Source: Rhodoferax sp.
Lineage (GTDB): Bacteria; Pseudomonadota; Gammaproteobacteria; Burkholderiales; Burkholderiaceae
Direction of reading: 5' to 3'
Length of the DNA stretch: 21,088 nt
NCBI GenBank assembly: GCA_020048295.1
Contig: JAIFMT010000074.1
Location: 1 to 21,088 of the forward strand
Shown: positions 1-7,136 of the stretch, in pieces
Numbering within the stretch: the stretch's first letter is position 1
Layout of the letters: every line of letters starts with the position of its first letter
Translations under genes and position numbers: made by a program
Notes under the pieces: model-generated
What the model saw: the letters and a program-made list of their open reading frames with translations, nothing else
Told to the model about the DNA's origin: nothing
The model's database searches: none

Positions 1-1
1 T

Positions 2-442
2 GAAGAAGACTTTACCGCCTGCCTGGGCTTTGAGGTCGAAGGCGCCGACGAGCACCTGACCAAGATCGAGACCGAGAGCTTCAAGAAGATGATCCAGACC
101 GCCGTGGCGGCTTTCCCCAACTTCAAGGTGGCGGACACCACCCTGGGCAGGGCCACCACCGCTACGCTCAACGACTGGTCGGCGCTGCTGTATTACAACG
201 GCGAGTTGTACCAGTCGATGAAGCGCGACAACCTGGAGATTTACGACCGGGTGGGTGGCGGCGATGGCTTTGCCTCCGGGCTGGCCTACGGTTTCCTGGA
301 AGGCAAAGGTCCGCAGTCAGCCGTGGAGTATGGCGCAGCGCACGGCGCCTTGGCCATGACCACGCCGGGCGACACCTCCATGGTGCGGGTGGAAGAAGTC
401 GAAGCCGCCATGAAAGGCAAGGGTGCCCGTGTGATCCGCTAA
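2..442 (+). CDS. PfkB-family sugar kinase, KDG kinase-like (3' part only)
   Basis: The reading frame is open from base 2 to the TAA at 440-442, so the gene begins before the window; about 146 C-terminal residues are present. The end carries the PfkB/ribokinase signature RVGGGDGFASGL, in which the Gly-Gly-Asp stretch forms the anion hole and the Asp is the catalytic base that activates the sugar hydroxyl. The following segment (AVEYGAAHGALAMTTPGD) is typical of bacterial 2-keto-3-deoxygluconate kinases, which phosphorylate KDG with ATP in the cytoplasm to give KDPG for the Entner-Doudoroff route. Kinase family membership is secure; the KDG substrate is inferred from overall resemblance, because the N-terminal sugar-binding part is outside the window. 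No partner gene of the pathway is visible here. Confidence 0.8.
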   Translation, partial: EEDFTACLGFEVEGADEHLTKIETESFKKMIQTAVAAFPNFKVADTTLGRATTATLNDWSALLYYNGELYQSMKRDNLEIYDRVGGGDGFASGLAYGFLEGKGPQSAVEYGAAHGALAMTTPGDTSMVRVEEVEAAMKGKGARVIR

Positions 443-449
443 CCGGGGG

Positions 450-494
450 AGCGCGGCCAGCGCTGCTGTTTCGCCGTGGAAAGGCGGCGTTGCC
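450..494 (+). terminator. Possible weak hairpins after the sugar kinase
   Basis: Just after the stop lies a 5-bp perfect hairpin, AGCGC (450-454) and GCGCT (460-464), followed by a second small one, CGCC (472-475) and GGCG (483-486). Neither has a clear T-tract, so termination here is only a possibility. Confidence 0.25.
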
Positions 495-514
495 TGTTCG
501 CAAAGAAATCTTAA

Positions 515-556
515 GTGACTGTTGTCACCATGCAAGTGATACCGGGGGTTGTATCA
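515..556. promoter_or_regulatory. Two inverted repeats upstream of the TDT transporter gene
   Basis: GTGAC-N4-GTCAC (515-528) and TGATAC-N8-GTATCA (537-556) are two perfect inverted repeats in the 147-base gap before the gene at 590. They have the size and placement of operator sites, but no regulator can be named. The second one does not fit the FNR consensus. Downstream, GGAG at 578-581 is a suitable ribosome binding site for the ATG at 590. Confidence 0.3.
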
Positions 557-589
557 TCAAAACTTGAGTAATTTGCTGGAGATTTAACA

Positions 590-1579
590 ATGAACAAACA
601 CGCCGCACCGGCTACGCCGGCCACACCGCATGGCCGGCTGGAGTACATGCCGGTTTCCCTGTTTGCCACCGTCATGGGGCTGGCCGGCACCACCATTGCA
701 CTGGAAAAGGCCGAGCACATCTGGGCTTGGTCGATCACGCCCAGCAGTGTGCTGCTGTGGCTGACCGCGTTGGTCTTTGTCGTGATCAGCGGGTTTTACG
801 CCGCCAAATTCATGCTGCACCGCAAGCACGTGGTGGACGAGTTCAATCATCCGATCCGCATGAGCTTTTTTCCGGCGATGTCGATCGGCATGATCCTGCT
901 GGCGATTGCTGCCATGGGGCATTACCCCGGCGTCTCGCTTTACCTGTGGTCAATTGGCAGCACCGTGCAGCTGCTGTTCACGCTGGCGATTTTGTCCAAC
1001 TGGATGCACCACGAAAAGTACCAGGTGCACCACAGCAACCCGGCCTGGTTCATTCCGATTGTGGGCAACATCCTGGTGCCGATTGCCGGCGTGCCGCTGG
1101 GCTACCCGGAGGTGTCGTGGTTTTCCTTCAGTATCGGGTTGATGATGTGGACCCCGCTGCTGGCGGTACTGTTCAACCGCTTTTTCTTTCACCCGATGAT
1201 CCCGTCCAAGTTGTTGCCCACACTGTTCATCCTGATCGCGCCGCCGGCGGTGGGTTTTATCTCGTGGGTCAAGATGCACAACGGTGTGATCGATGATGTG
1301 GCACGCATTTTTTACTACTTTGCACTGTTCATCACCCTGCTGCTGTTCTCGCAGGTGAAATACTTCTGGAAGCTGCAATTTGCCTTGCCCTGGTGGGCCT
1401 ATTCGTTCCCGATCGCCGCCATGACCATCGCCACCACGGTGATGCTGGAAAAGGTGGGCGGAACTTTCTTCTCGGTGCTGACGCAGACCCTGCTGGTGTT
1501 TCTGGTTCTGCTGGTGTCAATGATCAGCGTGCGCACCGTTCGGGCCATGTTACGCGGTCAGATTTGCGTGCCGGAATAG
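590..1579 (+). CDS. SLAC1/TehA-type (TDT family) membrane transporter
   Basis: This 329-residue protein is almost entirely hydrophobic, with roughly ten membrane segments from about residue 20 to 315, as in the tellurite-resistance/dicarboxylate transporter (TDT) family that includes TehA, Mae1 and the plant SLAC1 anion channel. Family-like features include the short N-terminal segment entering the membrane at about residue 20 (YMPVSLFATVMGLAG), an HP motif near residue 88 (FNHPIRMSFFPAMSIG) and the NPAWFIPIVGN block at about 150-160. The family moves anions such as C4-dicarboxylates, sulfite or chloride across the inner membrane; the substrate cannot be read from the sequence. ATG at 590 is chosen because GGAG lies 8 bases upstream. 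It stands alone, with its own leader region and about 260 non-coding bases after it. Confidence 0.85.
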   Translation: MNKHAAPATPATPHGRLEYMPVSLFATVMGLAGTTIALEKAEHIWAWSITPSSVLLWLTALVFVVISGFYAAKFMLHRKHVVDEFNHPIRMSFFPAMSIGMILLAIAAMGHYPGVSLYLWSIGSTVQLLFTLAILSNWMHHEKYQVHHSNPAWFIPIVGNILVPIAGVPLGYPEVSWFSFSIGLMMWTPLLAVLFNRFFFHPMIPSKLLPTLFILIAPPAVGFISWVKMHNGVIDDVARIFYYFALFITLLLFSQVKYFWKLQFALPWWAYSFPIAAMTIATTVMLEKVGGTFFSVLTQTLLVFLVLLVSMISVRTVRAMLRGQICVPE

Positions 1580-1581
1580 CA

Positions 1582-1632
1582 GGCCAGCCGCGCTGGTGCT
1601 GGCCAAGCCGGCACGATGCTCTGTTGGCCGGC
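1582..1632 (+). terminator. Possible hairpins after the TDT gene
   Basis: GGCCAG (1582-1587) pairs with CTGGCC (1599-1604), and a second GC-rich pair built on GCCGGC follows at about 1607-1632. There is no T-run, so this is a weak terminator candidate, possibly Rho-dependent or simply structured RNA. Confidence 0.3.
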
Positions 1633-1641
1633 AACAGTCAT

Positions 1642-1697
1642 GCTACGTTTTATGTAGCTTCAAGCACAGTACCAGAAATGGCTAAAGGCTAGATTTA
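1642..1697 (+). repeat. Interspersed repeat, copy 1 (diverged)
   Basis: First of four related elements. It begins GCTAC, has AGCTTCAAGCAC at 1656-1667 and ends in GGCTAAAGGC (1680-1689) plus an AT-rich tail. Over a 48-base core it aligns without gaps to the copies at 4013, 16371 (minus) and 16805 (minus). The GCTAC...GTAGC segment at its start (1642-1658) is an inverted repeat. It lies between genes and is the most diverged of the four. Confidence 0.7.
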
Positions 1698-1702
1698 TAT
1701 AA

Positions 1703-1794
1703 AATTTGAATTATCAAATTGCCAAATTTTCATGCGGCGACAGGCTGCCTTTTCCCACTTCAAGGAAATAGAATCAGGGTGATCACACCGATCA
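1703..1794. promoter_or_regulatory. Inverted repeats in the glgC leader region
   Basis: Two perfect inverted repeats precede glgC: AATTTGA-ATTA-TCAAATT (1703-1720) and TGATC-N5-GATCA (1780-1794). An AT-rich TATATAAAA stretch (1696-1704) next to the first could hold a -10 element, but I cannot pair it with a convincing -35. Together they suggest a regulated promoter region for glgC; the factor is unknown. Confidence 0.3.
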
Positions 1795-1841
1795 AGGTGC
1801 GGTCATCGTGACAGTACCAAACCTTTTTTGGGAGTGTGAAG

Positions 1842-3152
1842 ATGGCAGATTTTGATTCATCGAGCTTCGGCGAACGACGCACCCGTGACCCGCGCTATGT
1901 CAGCCAGCTGACCCGCAACACCTTCGCCATGATTTTGGCCGGTGGCCGCGGCAGCCGCCTGCATGAGCTGACCGACTGGCGCTGCAAACCTGCCGTGCCG
2001 TTTGGCGGCAAATTCCGCATCATCGACTTCACCCTGTCCAATTGTGTCAATTCCGGCGTGCGCCGGGTGGGTGTGGCCACCCAGTACAAGGCGCAAAGCC
2101 TGATTCGGCATCTGCAGCTGGGCTGGAGTTTTCTCGATGGCCGGCTGGGTGAGTTCATCGAAATCATGCCGGCGCAGCAGCAGATGGACGACTCGCACTG
2201 GTACCAGGGCACGGCCGATGCCGTGTTTCAGAACCTGCGTGAACTGCGCCACGCGAACCCCGAATATGTGATGATCCTGTCGGGCGATCATATTTACCGC
2301 ATGGACTATGGCCGCGTGCTGGCCGCCCACGTTGAACGCCGGGCTGACCTGACGGTGGCCTGCATCGAAGTCCCGCTCAGCGAGGCCACTGGCTTTGGTG
2401 TGATGAGCATCGACGACGACGAGCGCATCACCGATTTCATTGAAAAACCGGCCAACCCCCAGCCGATGCCGGGCAACCCTGACATGGCCTTGGCCAGCAT
2501 GGGCATTTATGTCTTTAACGCTCGGTTTTTGTTTGAGCAGTTGTTGCGCGATGCCGATGATCCCAAATCCAGCCATGATTTTGGCAAGGACATCATTCCG
2601 CACTGCGTCAAGCGCTACCGCACCTTTGCGCAAAACTTTGCCGAGAGCTGCGTGATGGAGCCTGGCAAGCCGGCCTATTGGCGTGATGTGGGAACGCTCG
2701 ATGCCTATTGGGCCGCCAACATGGATCTGGTAGGGGTCACACCCGACCTCAATTTATACGATGAGTCCTGGCCCATCTGGACTTGGCAGCAGCAAAGCCC
2801 ACCCGCCAAATTTGTCTTCAACGACGACAACCGGCGTGGCCAGGCCCTGGATGCCATGGTGTCGGGAGGCTGCATCATCAGTGGTGCCACAGTGCGCAAG
2901 TCGTTGCTGTTTTCTGGGGTGAGAGTGCACAGTTACACGCTGATAGAAGACACCATCGTGTTGCCCAACGTGGAGGTGGGGCGCAATTGCATCCTGAAAA
3001 AGTGCATTCTGGACAAAAATTGCTTTATTCCGGATGGCACGCACATCGGGGTTGACCCGGAAGAAGACAAAAAACGCTTTCACGTCACTGCGTCAGGCAT
3101 CACGCTGGTGACCGAGGCGATGCTGGGACAGTGCAAGGTCAGTATCCGCTAA
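1842..3152 (+). CDS. glgC: Glucose-1-phosphate adenylyltransferase (ADP-glucose pyrophosphorylase)
   Basis: Makes ADP-glucose from ATP and glucose-1-phosphate, the committed step of bacterial glycogen synthesis in the cytoplasm. The 436-residue length matches E. coli GlgC (431). Visible signatures are the nucleotide-binding [22 protein letters not shown] at about 33-54, the [16 protein letters not shown] block that follows it (with the Lys/Arg region associated with fructose-1,6-bisphosphate activation), [30 protein letters not shown], and a left-handed beta-helix C-terminal part ([22 protein letters not shown]). The ATG at 1842 is preferred to the in-frame GTG at 1836 because GGGAG (1830-1834) is 7 bases from the ATG but only 1 base from the GTG. 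No other glycogen gene is in the window. Its stop overlaps the convergent hypA stop by 3 bases. Confidence 0.96.
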   Translation: MADFDSSSFGERRTRDPRYVSQLTRNTFAMILAGGRGSRLHELTDWRCKPAVPFGGKFRIIDFTLSNCVNSGVRRVGVATQYKAQSLIRHLQLGWSFLDGRLGEFIEIMPAQQQMDDSHWYQGTADAVFQNLRELRHANPEYVMILSGDHIYRMDYGRVLAAHVERRADLTVACIEVPLSEATGFGVMSIDDDERITDFIEKPANPQPMPGNPDMALASMGIYVFNARFLFEQLLRDADDPKSSHDFGKDIIPHCVKRYRTFAQNFAESCVMEPGKPAYWRDVGTLDAYWAANMDLVGVTPDLNLYDESWPIWTWQQQSPPAKFVFNDDNRRGQALDAMVSGGCIISGATVRKSLLFSGVRVHSYTLIEDTIVLPNVEVGRNCILKKCILDKNCFIPDGTHIGVDPEEDKKRFHVTASGITLVTEAMLGQCKVSIR

Positions 3153-3499
3153 CTTGAATCAGCCACCAGCATATCCACCACACGCAGACTCAGGCCACCA
3201 TTGGGCGTTAACGCATAGCCGCCGCACAGCGGGCAGGCGCAGCCACGTTCGGCCATCGCCACGGTTTGACGGCAGTGCTGACACCAGGCTTGACCTGCCG
3301 GCTCGTCAAACGCCAGCTTGGCACCTTCAAGCAGCGTGCCGGGTGCGATGGCGGCCAGGGCAAACTGCAATGCGTGCAGCTCCACATTGGCCAGCTGGCC
3401 AACTTCAAGGCGCAGCAGGGTGACGCGCTTGAAGCCTTCGCGCTGGGCGGCGTCTTCAACCAACTGCAAGATGCTGCCAGCCAGGCTGAGTTCATGCAT
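3149..3499 (-). CDS. hypA: Hydrogenase nickel incorporation protein HypA
   Basis: A 116-residue nickel metallochaperone of [NiFe] hydrogenase maturation; with HypB it delivers nickel to the large subunit precursor, here HoxH. It begins MHEL, where the N-terminus and His2 form the nickel site, and carries two CXXC pairs, C73/C76 (CQHC) and C89/C92 (CPLC), that make the structural zinc site. Length fits the family (113-118). The ATG at 3499 overlaps the end of hoxW by 8 bases, so the two are probably translationally coupled; it is the last gene of the hox cluster. The frame stays open farther upstream, but that part is an antisense/other-frame shadow of hoxW. No hypB, C, D, E or F is in the window, so the rest of the maturation set must be elsewhere. 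Confidence 0.95.
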   Translation of the reverse strand: MHELSLAGSILQLVEDAAQREGFKRVTLLRLEVGQLANVELHALQFALAAIAPGTLLEGAKLAFDEPAGQAWCQHCRQTVAMAERGCACPLCGGYALTPNGGLSLRVVDMLVADSS

Positions 3500-4004
3500 G
3501 GTCGCAAGCAGTCTGCAGGCTGGCGGTGAGCCAGCCTTGCGCCCAGACCAGTGCGGCAGCCAGGTGGTTTTGTGCCGCCGGACTGATGGCCTCACCCAAC
3601 TCAAAACGCTCACCCCGGATGGCCAGCAAGTGCGCTGGCGGTGCCGCGCTGCCCTGCGTGTCGTGGAACACCTGCAACACGGCCTCGGGTGACAGCGCGT
3701 GGCTGGTGTAGCTGATGTCCTGGCGCGCCTGTGGCTGCAGCACTTCAAAGGGCGCGACGCAGTTCAGGCTGGCATCAATGAACAGCACCGCGCTGCGCCC
3801 CACCAGGTCCAGCGCATGTTCGATATTGAGCTGGTAGTCGTCCAGAAACTCGACCTGCCCTGCCAGCGCGGCTGGCCATTGCGCCTGCAACGCCGCCACA
3901 CACAGCGGCCCCAGGGCATCATCACCCCGGCTCAGGTTGCCCCAGCCCAGCACCAACAATGGCGGCAGTGGGCAGTTCCCAGCGTTCAATGGCAGCCCAG
4001 GCAT
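3492..4004 (-). CDS. hoxW: Hydrogenase maturation protease HoxW
   Basis: A 170-residue M52-type endopeptidase that cuts the C-terminal extension from nickel-loaded HoxH. The family motif GxGNxxxxDD is present as GWGNLSRGDD (residues 20-29); the other expected nickel-recognition residues are likely D77 (LFIDAS) and H102 (SHALSPEAVL), matching the Glu/Asp, Asp and His trio known from HybD. Start ATG at 4004 has only a weak GTGAG in front. The 61 bases between the hoxH stop and this start are filled almost entirely by a copy of the interspersed repeat. Its position directly after hoxH is as in Cupriavidus necator hoxFUYHW. Confidence 0.92.
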   Translation of the reverse strand: MPGLPLNAGNCPLPPLLVLGWGNLSRGDDALGPLCVAALQAQWPAALAGQVEFLDDYQLNIEHALDLVGRSAVLFIDASLNCVAPFEVLQPQARQDISYTSHALSPEAVLQVFHDTQGSAAPPAHLLAIRGERFELGEAISPAAQNHLAAALVWAQGWLTASLQTACDHA

Positions 4005-4012
4005 CTCACACA

Positions 4013-4068
4013 GCTATACAAATTGAAGCTATAAGCGCTTACTGAAAAAGGGCTAGAGGCTGATTTCA
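4013..4068 (+). repeat. Interspersed repeat, copy 2, in the hoxH-hoxW junction
   Basis: Begins GCTAT (4013), contains AGCTATAAGCGC (4027-4038) and ends GGGCTAGAGGC (4050-4060) plus an ATTTCA tail. This is the copy closest to the element I recall from Comamonadaceae genomes. It reads opposite to the hox genes, contains the hoxH stop codon (4066-4068) and ends 9 bases from the hoxW start. Confidence 0.85.
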
Positions 4069-5571
4069 TTCAGAAAACGAGTTGCATGCCCGCATCAACC
4101 CGGCAGCGGGAGATTTTTGCACCCGGTCAAGCAAGCGACCGTCAGCCGCCAGCAATTGCACATCCAGCGGCATTTGGCCCAGCGCATGCGTGGCGCACGA
4201 CAGACAGGGGTCGTAGGCGCGAATCGCCACCTCGATGTGGTTGAGCAAACCCTCGGTCAATTCGTGGCCGCTGAGGTGATCACGCGCGACCGAGCGCACC
4301 GCCTCGTTCATCGCCTGGTTGTTGTGGGTGGTGGACACAATCAGGTTGCAGCGGGTTACCAGGTCGTCGTCGCCCACGTCGTAGTCGTGGATCAGCGTGC
4401 CACGCGGGGCCTCGATGATGCCCACGCCGCTGCGTTGGCGCACGCCGCTACTGACCAGATCGCCCGCCAGCAGGGCCGGGTCGTCCAGCAGTTCGGCGAT
4501 CACTTCCACTGCGTGCAGCAGCTCGATCATGCGCGCCCAGTGGTAGGCCAGCGAGGCATGCACCAGGTCGCCCTGACCCCAGGCGACAAAGGCCTGCCGC
4601 TCTTGCTCGGCCCTCGGGCTGGGGATGAAGTCGCAGTTTTGCACCCGCGCCAGCGGTCCCACGCGGTACCAGCCCAGTTCGCGCCCCAGGCTCTTGAGAT
4701 AGGGGAACTTCATGTAGCTCCAGGCGCGCACTTCTTCTTCGATCAGTTCCAGGTAGTTCTGGTCGCTCACGCCGTCGGCCAGAATCTTGCCGTGGTCGTC
4801 GCGCACCCGCAGCACGCCATCAAACAGATCCATGGCGCCATCGGCGCGCACGATCGACATCAGGTTGGAGCGGAAATGGCCAAAACTGTTGTAGAGCGCC
4901 GGGTTTTGTGCGTGTAGCGCTTTGGCCATATCCACCGCGTCCTGCGCCCAGGCCAACATCTGCGGCAGTTCCGCCTTGAGCGCGTCACGCTCAGGCGCGC
5001 TGACCAGCTTGTTGATGCCGCCCGGCACGGCACCCGTGCCATGCACCCGCTTGCCCGAGGTGATGCGGATGATTTCCTGGCCAAACTTGCGCAGCAAGAT
5101 ACCTTTTTTGGCGATTTCGGGATGCGCTTGCGCCACCCCGACAATGTTGCGCTGCGCCACCGCCGAGTCAAAGCCAAACAGCAGGTCGGGCGACGCCAGG
5201 TGAAAGAAGTGCAGCGCGTGCGACTGCAGGATCTGCCCATAATGCATCAGCCGGCGCACCCGGTCGGCGCTGGCGGGCACCGGCACCGCACCCAGCACCC
5301 GGTCAAACGCCTTGGCAGCGGCCAGGTGGTGCGATACCGGGCAAATGCCGCACAGACGCTGCACCATCACCGGCACTTCCCAATAGGGACGGCCTTCGAT
5401 GAATTTCTCAAAGCCACGAAACTCGACGATGTGCAGGCGTGCCTGCTGCACCACGTTAGCCTCGTCAAGCAACAGCGTGACCTTGCCGTGCCCTTCAACC
5501 CGCGATACCGGGTCTATCGCCACCCGGCGCAAGCCCTGCGGGTTGGCCGCGGTTTCCAGATCAAAGCTCAT
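4066..5571 (-). CDS. hoxH: NAD-reducing hydrogenase large subunit HoxH
   Basis: The 501-residue [NiFe] catalytic subunit that splits or forms H2. Nickel-iron ligands are visible in the N-terminal RLCGICPVSHH (C74, C77) and C-terminal DPCLSCATHA (C456, C459, followed by H462). Maturation by HoxW should cut after H462, removing 39 residues. The C. necator HoxH tail is about 24 residues, so this tail is long, and its stop codon lies in the interspersed repeat. AAGGA about 9 bases before the ATG at 5571 is a good ribosome binding site, needed because hoxH is separated from the preceding gene by 130 bases. HoxH pairs with HoxY, normally its immediate neighbour, but here a toxin-antitoxin pair lies between them. 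Confidence 0.97.
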   Translation of the reverse strand: MSFDLETAANPQGLRRVAIDPVSRVEGHGKVTLLLDEANVVQQARLHIVEFRGFEKFIEGRPYWEVPVMVQRLCGICPVSHHLAAAKAFDRVLGAVPVPASADRVRRLMHYGQILQSHALHFFHLASPDLLFGFDSAVAQRNIVGVAQAHPEIAKKGILLRKFGQEIIRITSGKRVHGTGAVPGGINKLVSAPERDALKAELPQMLAWAQDAVDMAKALHAQNPALYNSFGHFRSNLMSIVRADGAMDLFDGVLRVRDDHGKILADGVSDQNYLELIEEEVRAWSYMKFPYLKSLGRELGWYRVGPLARVQNCDFIPSPRAEQERQAFVAWGQGDLVHASLAYHWARMIELLHAVEVIAELLDDPALLAGDLVSSGVRQRSGVGIIEAPRGTLIHDYDVGDDDLVTRCNLIVSTTHNNQAMNEAVRSVARDHLSGHELTEGLLNHIEVAIRAYDPCLSCATHALGQMPLDVQLLAADGRLLDRVQKSPAAGLMRACNSFSE

Positions 5572-5611
5572 AGCGGTAGTCCTTCATGTGTGATACGGCA
5601 ACAAATAGTCG

Positions 5612-5643
5612 CGTCATTCAGGTTTGCTCATCAGGGAATGGCG
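5612..5643 (-). other. Stem-loop in the hepT-hoxH intergenic region
   Basis: On the minus strand CGCCATTC (5643-5636) can pair with GAATGACG (5619-5612), one pair being G-T. It sits in the 130-base non-coding gap (5572-5701) that separates hepT from hoxH. The same gap has distant 7-base arms CCTTCAT (5581-5587) and ATGAAGG. It may be an mRNA structure or a remnant of the insertion boundary. No clear promoter is visible. Confidence 0.3.
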
Positions 5644-5701
5644 ACCCTAAATGAAGGCGTACCTGCAACGCCCTGCTTTGGGACGACATAAGACATGATT
5701 T

Positions 5702-6244
5702 TCAGTCATGGCCCAGTGCATCGCTGTAGTTTTGTAAATGCCCGAAAGCATCTAGCGGCATCAAAATGTTGAATTTCTCGGCGTAGCGCAAGATGCCAAT
5801 GAAGATGGCAACCAATCGAGGCGCTTCCTGAGCAATAAAGTTAACCCTGTCCAAATGCTTTTGCGCTTCTTCTGGATATTCATGCATCAGCTTATTTCGA
5901 ATAACCGCGAGCGATGCGAAAGCCTGCGCAGAAGGCAACGCACCCAGTCGCTCCATCAGGTTTGTTTTGTCCCGGTTGCTCATCGTTGATACAGGCTCCT
6001 GCTCCAGTTCGCCTATTGACTTGAAAATTGAATCCTGAATATTCGATACCAATGAACCATAGCGAAACAGATAAGCGTCGATGACTTCCATGTCAGCATC
6101 AGATAAATGCCGAAGTTTTTCCATGGTCAAGGGAGTCAGCCCCAGATCAAGCGCTCGGTGAGTGGAATAAACCAGGCGATCCGCAATACTCGCAGTGGCA
6201 GCAAGTTTTGACTCCAGGATTTTGAGCAAGTCGGTATTAACCAT
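5702..6244 (-). CDS. hepT: HEPN-domain toxin, HepT-like
   Basis: A helical protein of 180 residues. It contains IRNKLMHEYP, an exact RX4HXY motif (R116, H121, Y123). In characterised HepT/HEPN toxins the Arg and His form the RNase site, and the Tyr is AMPylated by the partner MNT protein, which silences the toxin. The ATG at 6244 overlaps the mntA stop by 8 bases (6237-6244), so expression is coupled and antitoxin comes first. An in-frame upstream start at 6280 would lie well inside mntA and has no advantage. The protein is longer than the 110-140 residues usual for HepT, with extra sequence before the HEPN motif. Base composition is low: 60-base samples at 5761 and 6001 hold 27 and 23 G+C, against 37 at 8641 in hoxF. 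The RNA target is unknown. Confidence 0.8.
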   Translation of the reverse strand: MVNTDLLKILESKLAATASIADRLVYSTHRALDLGLTPLTMEKLRHLSDADMEVIDAYLFRYGSLVSNIQDSIFKSIGELEQEPVSTMSNRDKTNLMERLGALPSAQAFASLAVIRNKLMHEYPEEAQKHLDRVNFIAQEAPRLVAIFIGILRYAEKFNILMPLDAFGHLQNYSDALGHD

Positions 6245-6524
6245 TGATGAGTACGCCATGTTTGAGGGCCATTTCATCAATCAGCAATGCTTCATTTCTT
6301 TGCACGCGAAGGTCAACGCGTTCATCCAGTTGCTGATCAACTTCGGCCAGAAAAGAAACTTCATCCAGAAAGGTCGCATGCGGCGCAATGATCTGGATGT
6401 CAATATCCCCGCCACGCGCCTGGTCATTGAGGCGTGAACCAAACAGCCGCACTGGCGCATTTTCGCCAAAGTATTTTCGCGAAAGAGCCGACAAGGTTTC
6501 AAGGGTTGATTTTGAAATACGCAT
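6237..6524 (-). CDS. mntA: MNT-type minimal nucleotidyltransferase antitoxin, MntA-like
   Basis: A 95-residue stand-alone nucleotidyltransferase fold. LFGSRLNDQARGGDIDIQI gives the GS-x9-DxD signature (G29, S30, D40, D42), and ERVDLRV supplies the expected third Asp, D71. In characterised MntA/HepT pairs this enzyme transfers AMP to a tyrosine of the toxin; the full triad suggests it is active. The ATG at 6524 is only 3 bases after the hoxY stop (6528-6530), and I see no good Shine-Dalgarno close to it, so translation probably depends on ribosomes finishing hoxY. It is followed by hepT with an 8-base overlap. The gene pair interrupts the usual hoxY-hoxH adjacency. Confidence 0.82.
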   Translation of the reverse strand: MRISKSTLETLSALSRKYFGENAPVRLFGSRLNDQARGGDIDIQIIAPHATFLDEVSFLAEVDQQLDERVDLRVQRNEALLIDEMALKHGVLING

Positions 6525-6527
6525 GAA

Positions 6528-7136
6528 TCAGTCGTAATGAATCAGCCCATGCCCCAGGTGCGGTGTGCGCCCAGCCAGCAGGTCGGTCAGAAAAGCCCAG
6601 AACGCATCGCCCGAAGGCGGGCAACCGGGCAGGAAAAAGTCCACGTGCACCACCTCGTGGATCGGGTGCACATGATTGAGCGGCAGCGGCAGCTCGGGGT
6701 CGTTGGGAATCTGGTTGCCGGTGCGCCCACCGGCCTGGCGGCAATACACATCGCGCAACATCTGCCCGACATCACGCTGGTTGCGCTGTGCCGGCAGGCC
6801 GCCATTGATGGCGCAAGCCCCAACAGCGACCAGCGTCTTGCAGTGCGCCCGGAACTCGCGCAGCACCTGCACGTTTTCGGCATTGCACAGCCCACCTTCG
6901 ATCAGACCAATATCGCAGCGACCAATGTCCTTGATGTCGGTCAGCGGACTGCGGTCAAATTCGACCAGTTCGAGCAGTTGCAACAGGCGCTCATCAATGT
7001 CAAGAAACGACATGTGACAGCCAAAGCAGCCTGCCAGCGACACCGTGGCAAGCTTGAGCTTGCGCTGCAGCGGCAAGGCACTGTCTTGCGCCAGCGCGCT
7101 GTTGGGCAGACTGGGCAGATTGGCAATGGGGCTCAT
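6528..7136 (-). CDS. hoxY: NAD-reducing hydrogenase small subunit HoxY
   Basis: A 202-residue subunit that carries the proximal [4Fe-4S] cluster next to the nickel site of HoxH. Cluster cysteines are visible as C37/C40 (CFGC), C108 (VGACAINGG) and C172 (PGCPPSGD). There is no twin-arginine signal peptide, as expected for a cytoplasmic enzyme. The ATG at 7136 is chosen over the GTG one codon earlier: GGGGAGGA at 7150-7143 is well placed, and this ATG shares its A with the hoxU stop (TGATG), the classic coupled arrangement. The gene is followed after 3 bases by mntA rather than by hoxH. Confidence 0.96.
   Translation of the reverse strand: MSPIANLPSLPNSALAQDSALPLQRKLKLATVSLAGCFGCHMSFLDIDERLLQLLELVEFDRSPLTDIKDIGRCDIGLIEGGLCNAENVQVLREFRAHCKTLVAVGACAINGGLPAQRNQRDVGQMLRDVYCRQAGGRTGNQIPNDPELPLPLNHVHPIHEVVHVDFFLPGCPPSGDAFWAFLTDLLAGRTPHLGHGLIHYD

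Noticed and set aside
547..560. Possible FNR box ending in ATCAA
   Set aside because: Only the right half-site matches TTGAT-N4-ATCAA; the left half reads GGTTG.
1857..2633. 258-residue open frame antisense to glgC
   Set aside because: It lies wholly within glgC on the other strand, a common effect of high third-position GC; glgC has unmistakable family motifs.
4117..5691. Long plus-strand open frames antisense to hoxH
   Set aside because: They mirror hoxH, have no recognisable domains, and are rich in His/Gln/Val as expected for reverse reading of this coding bias.
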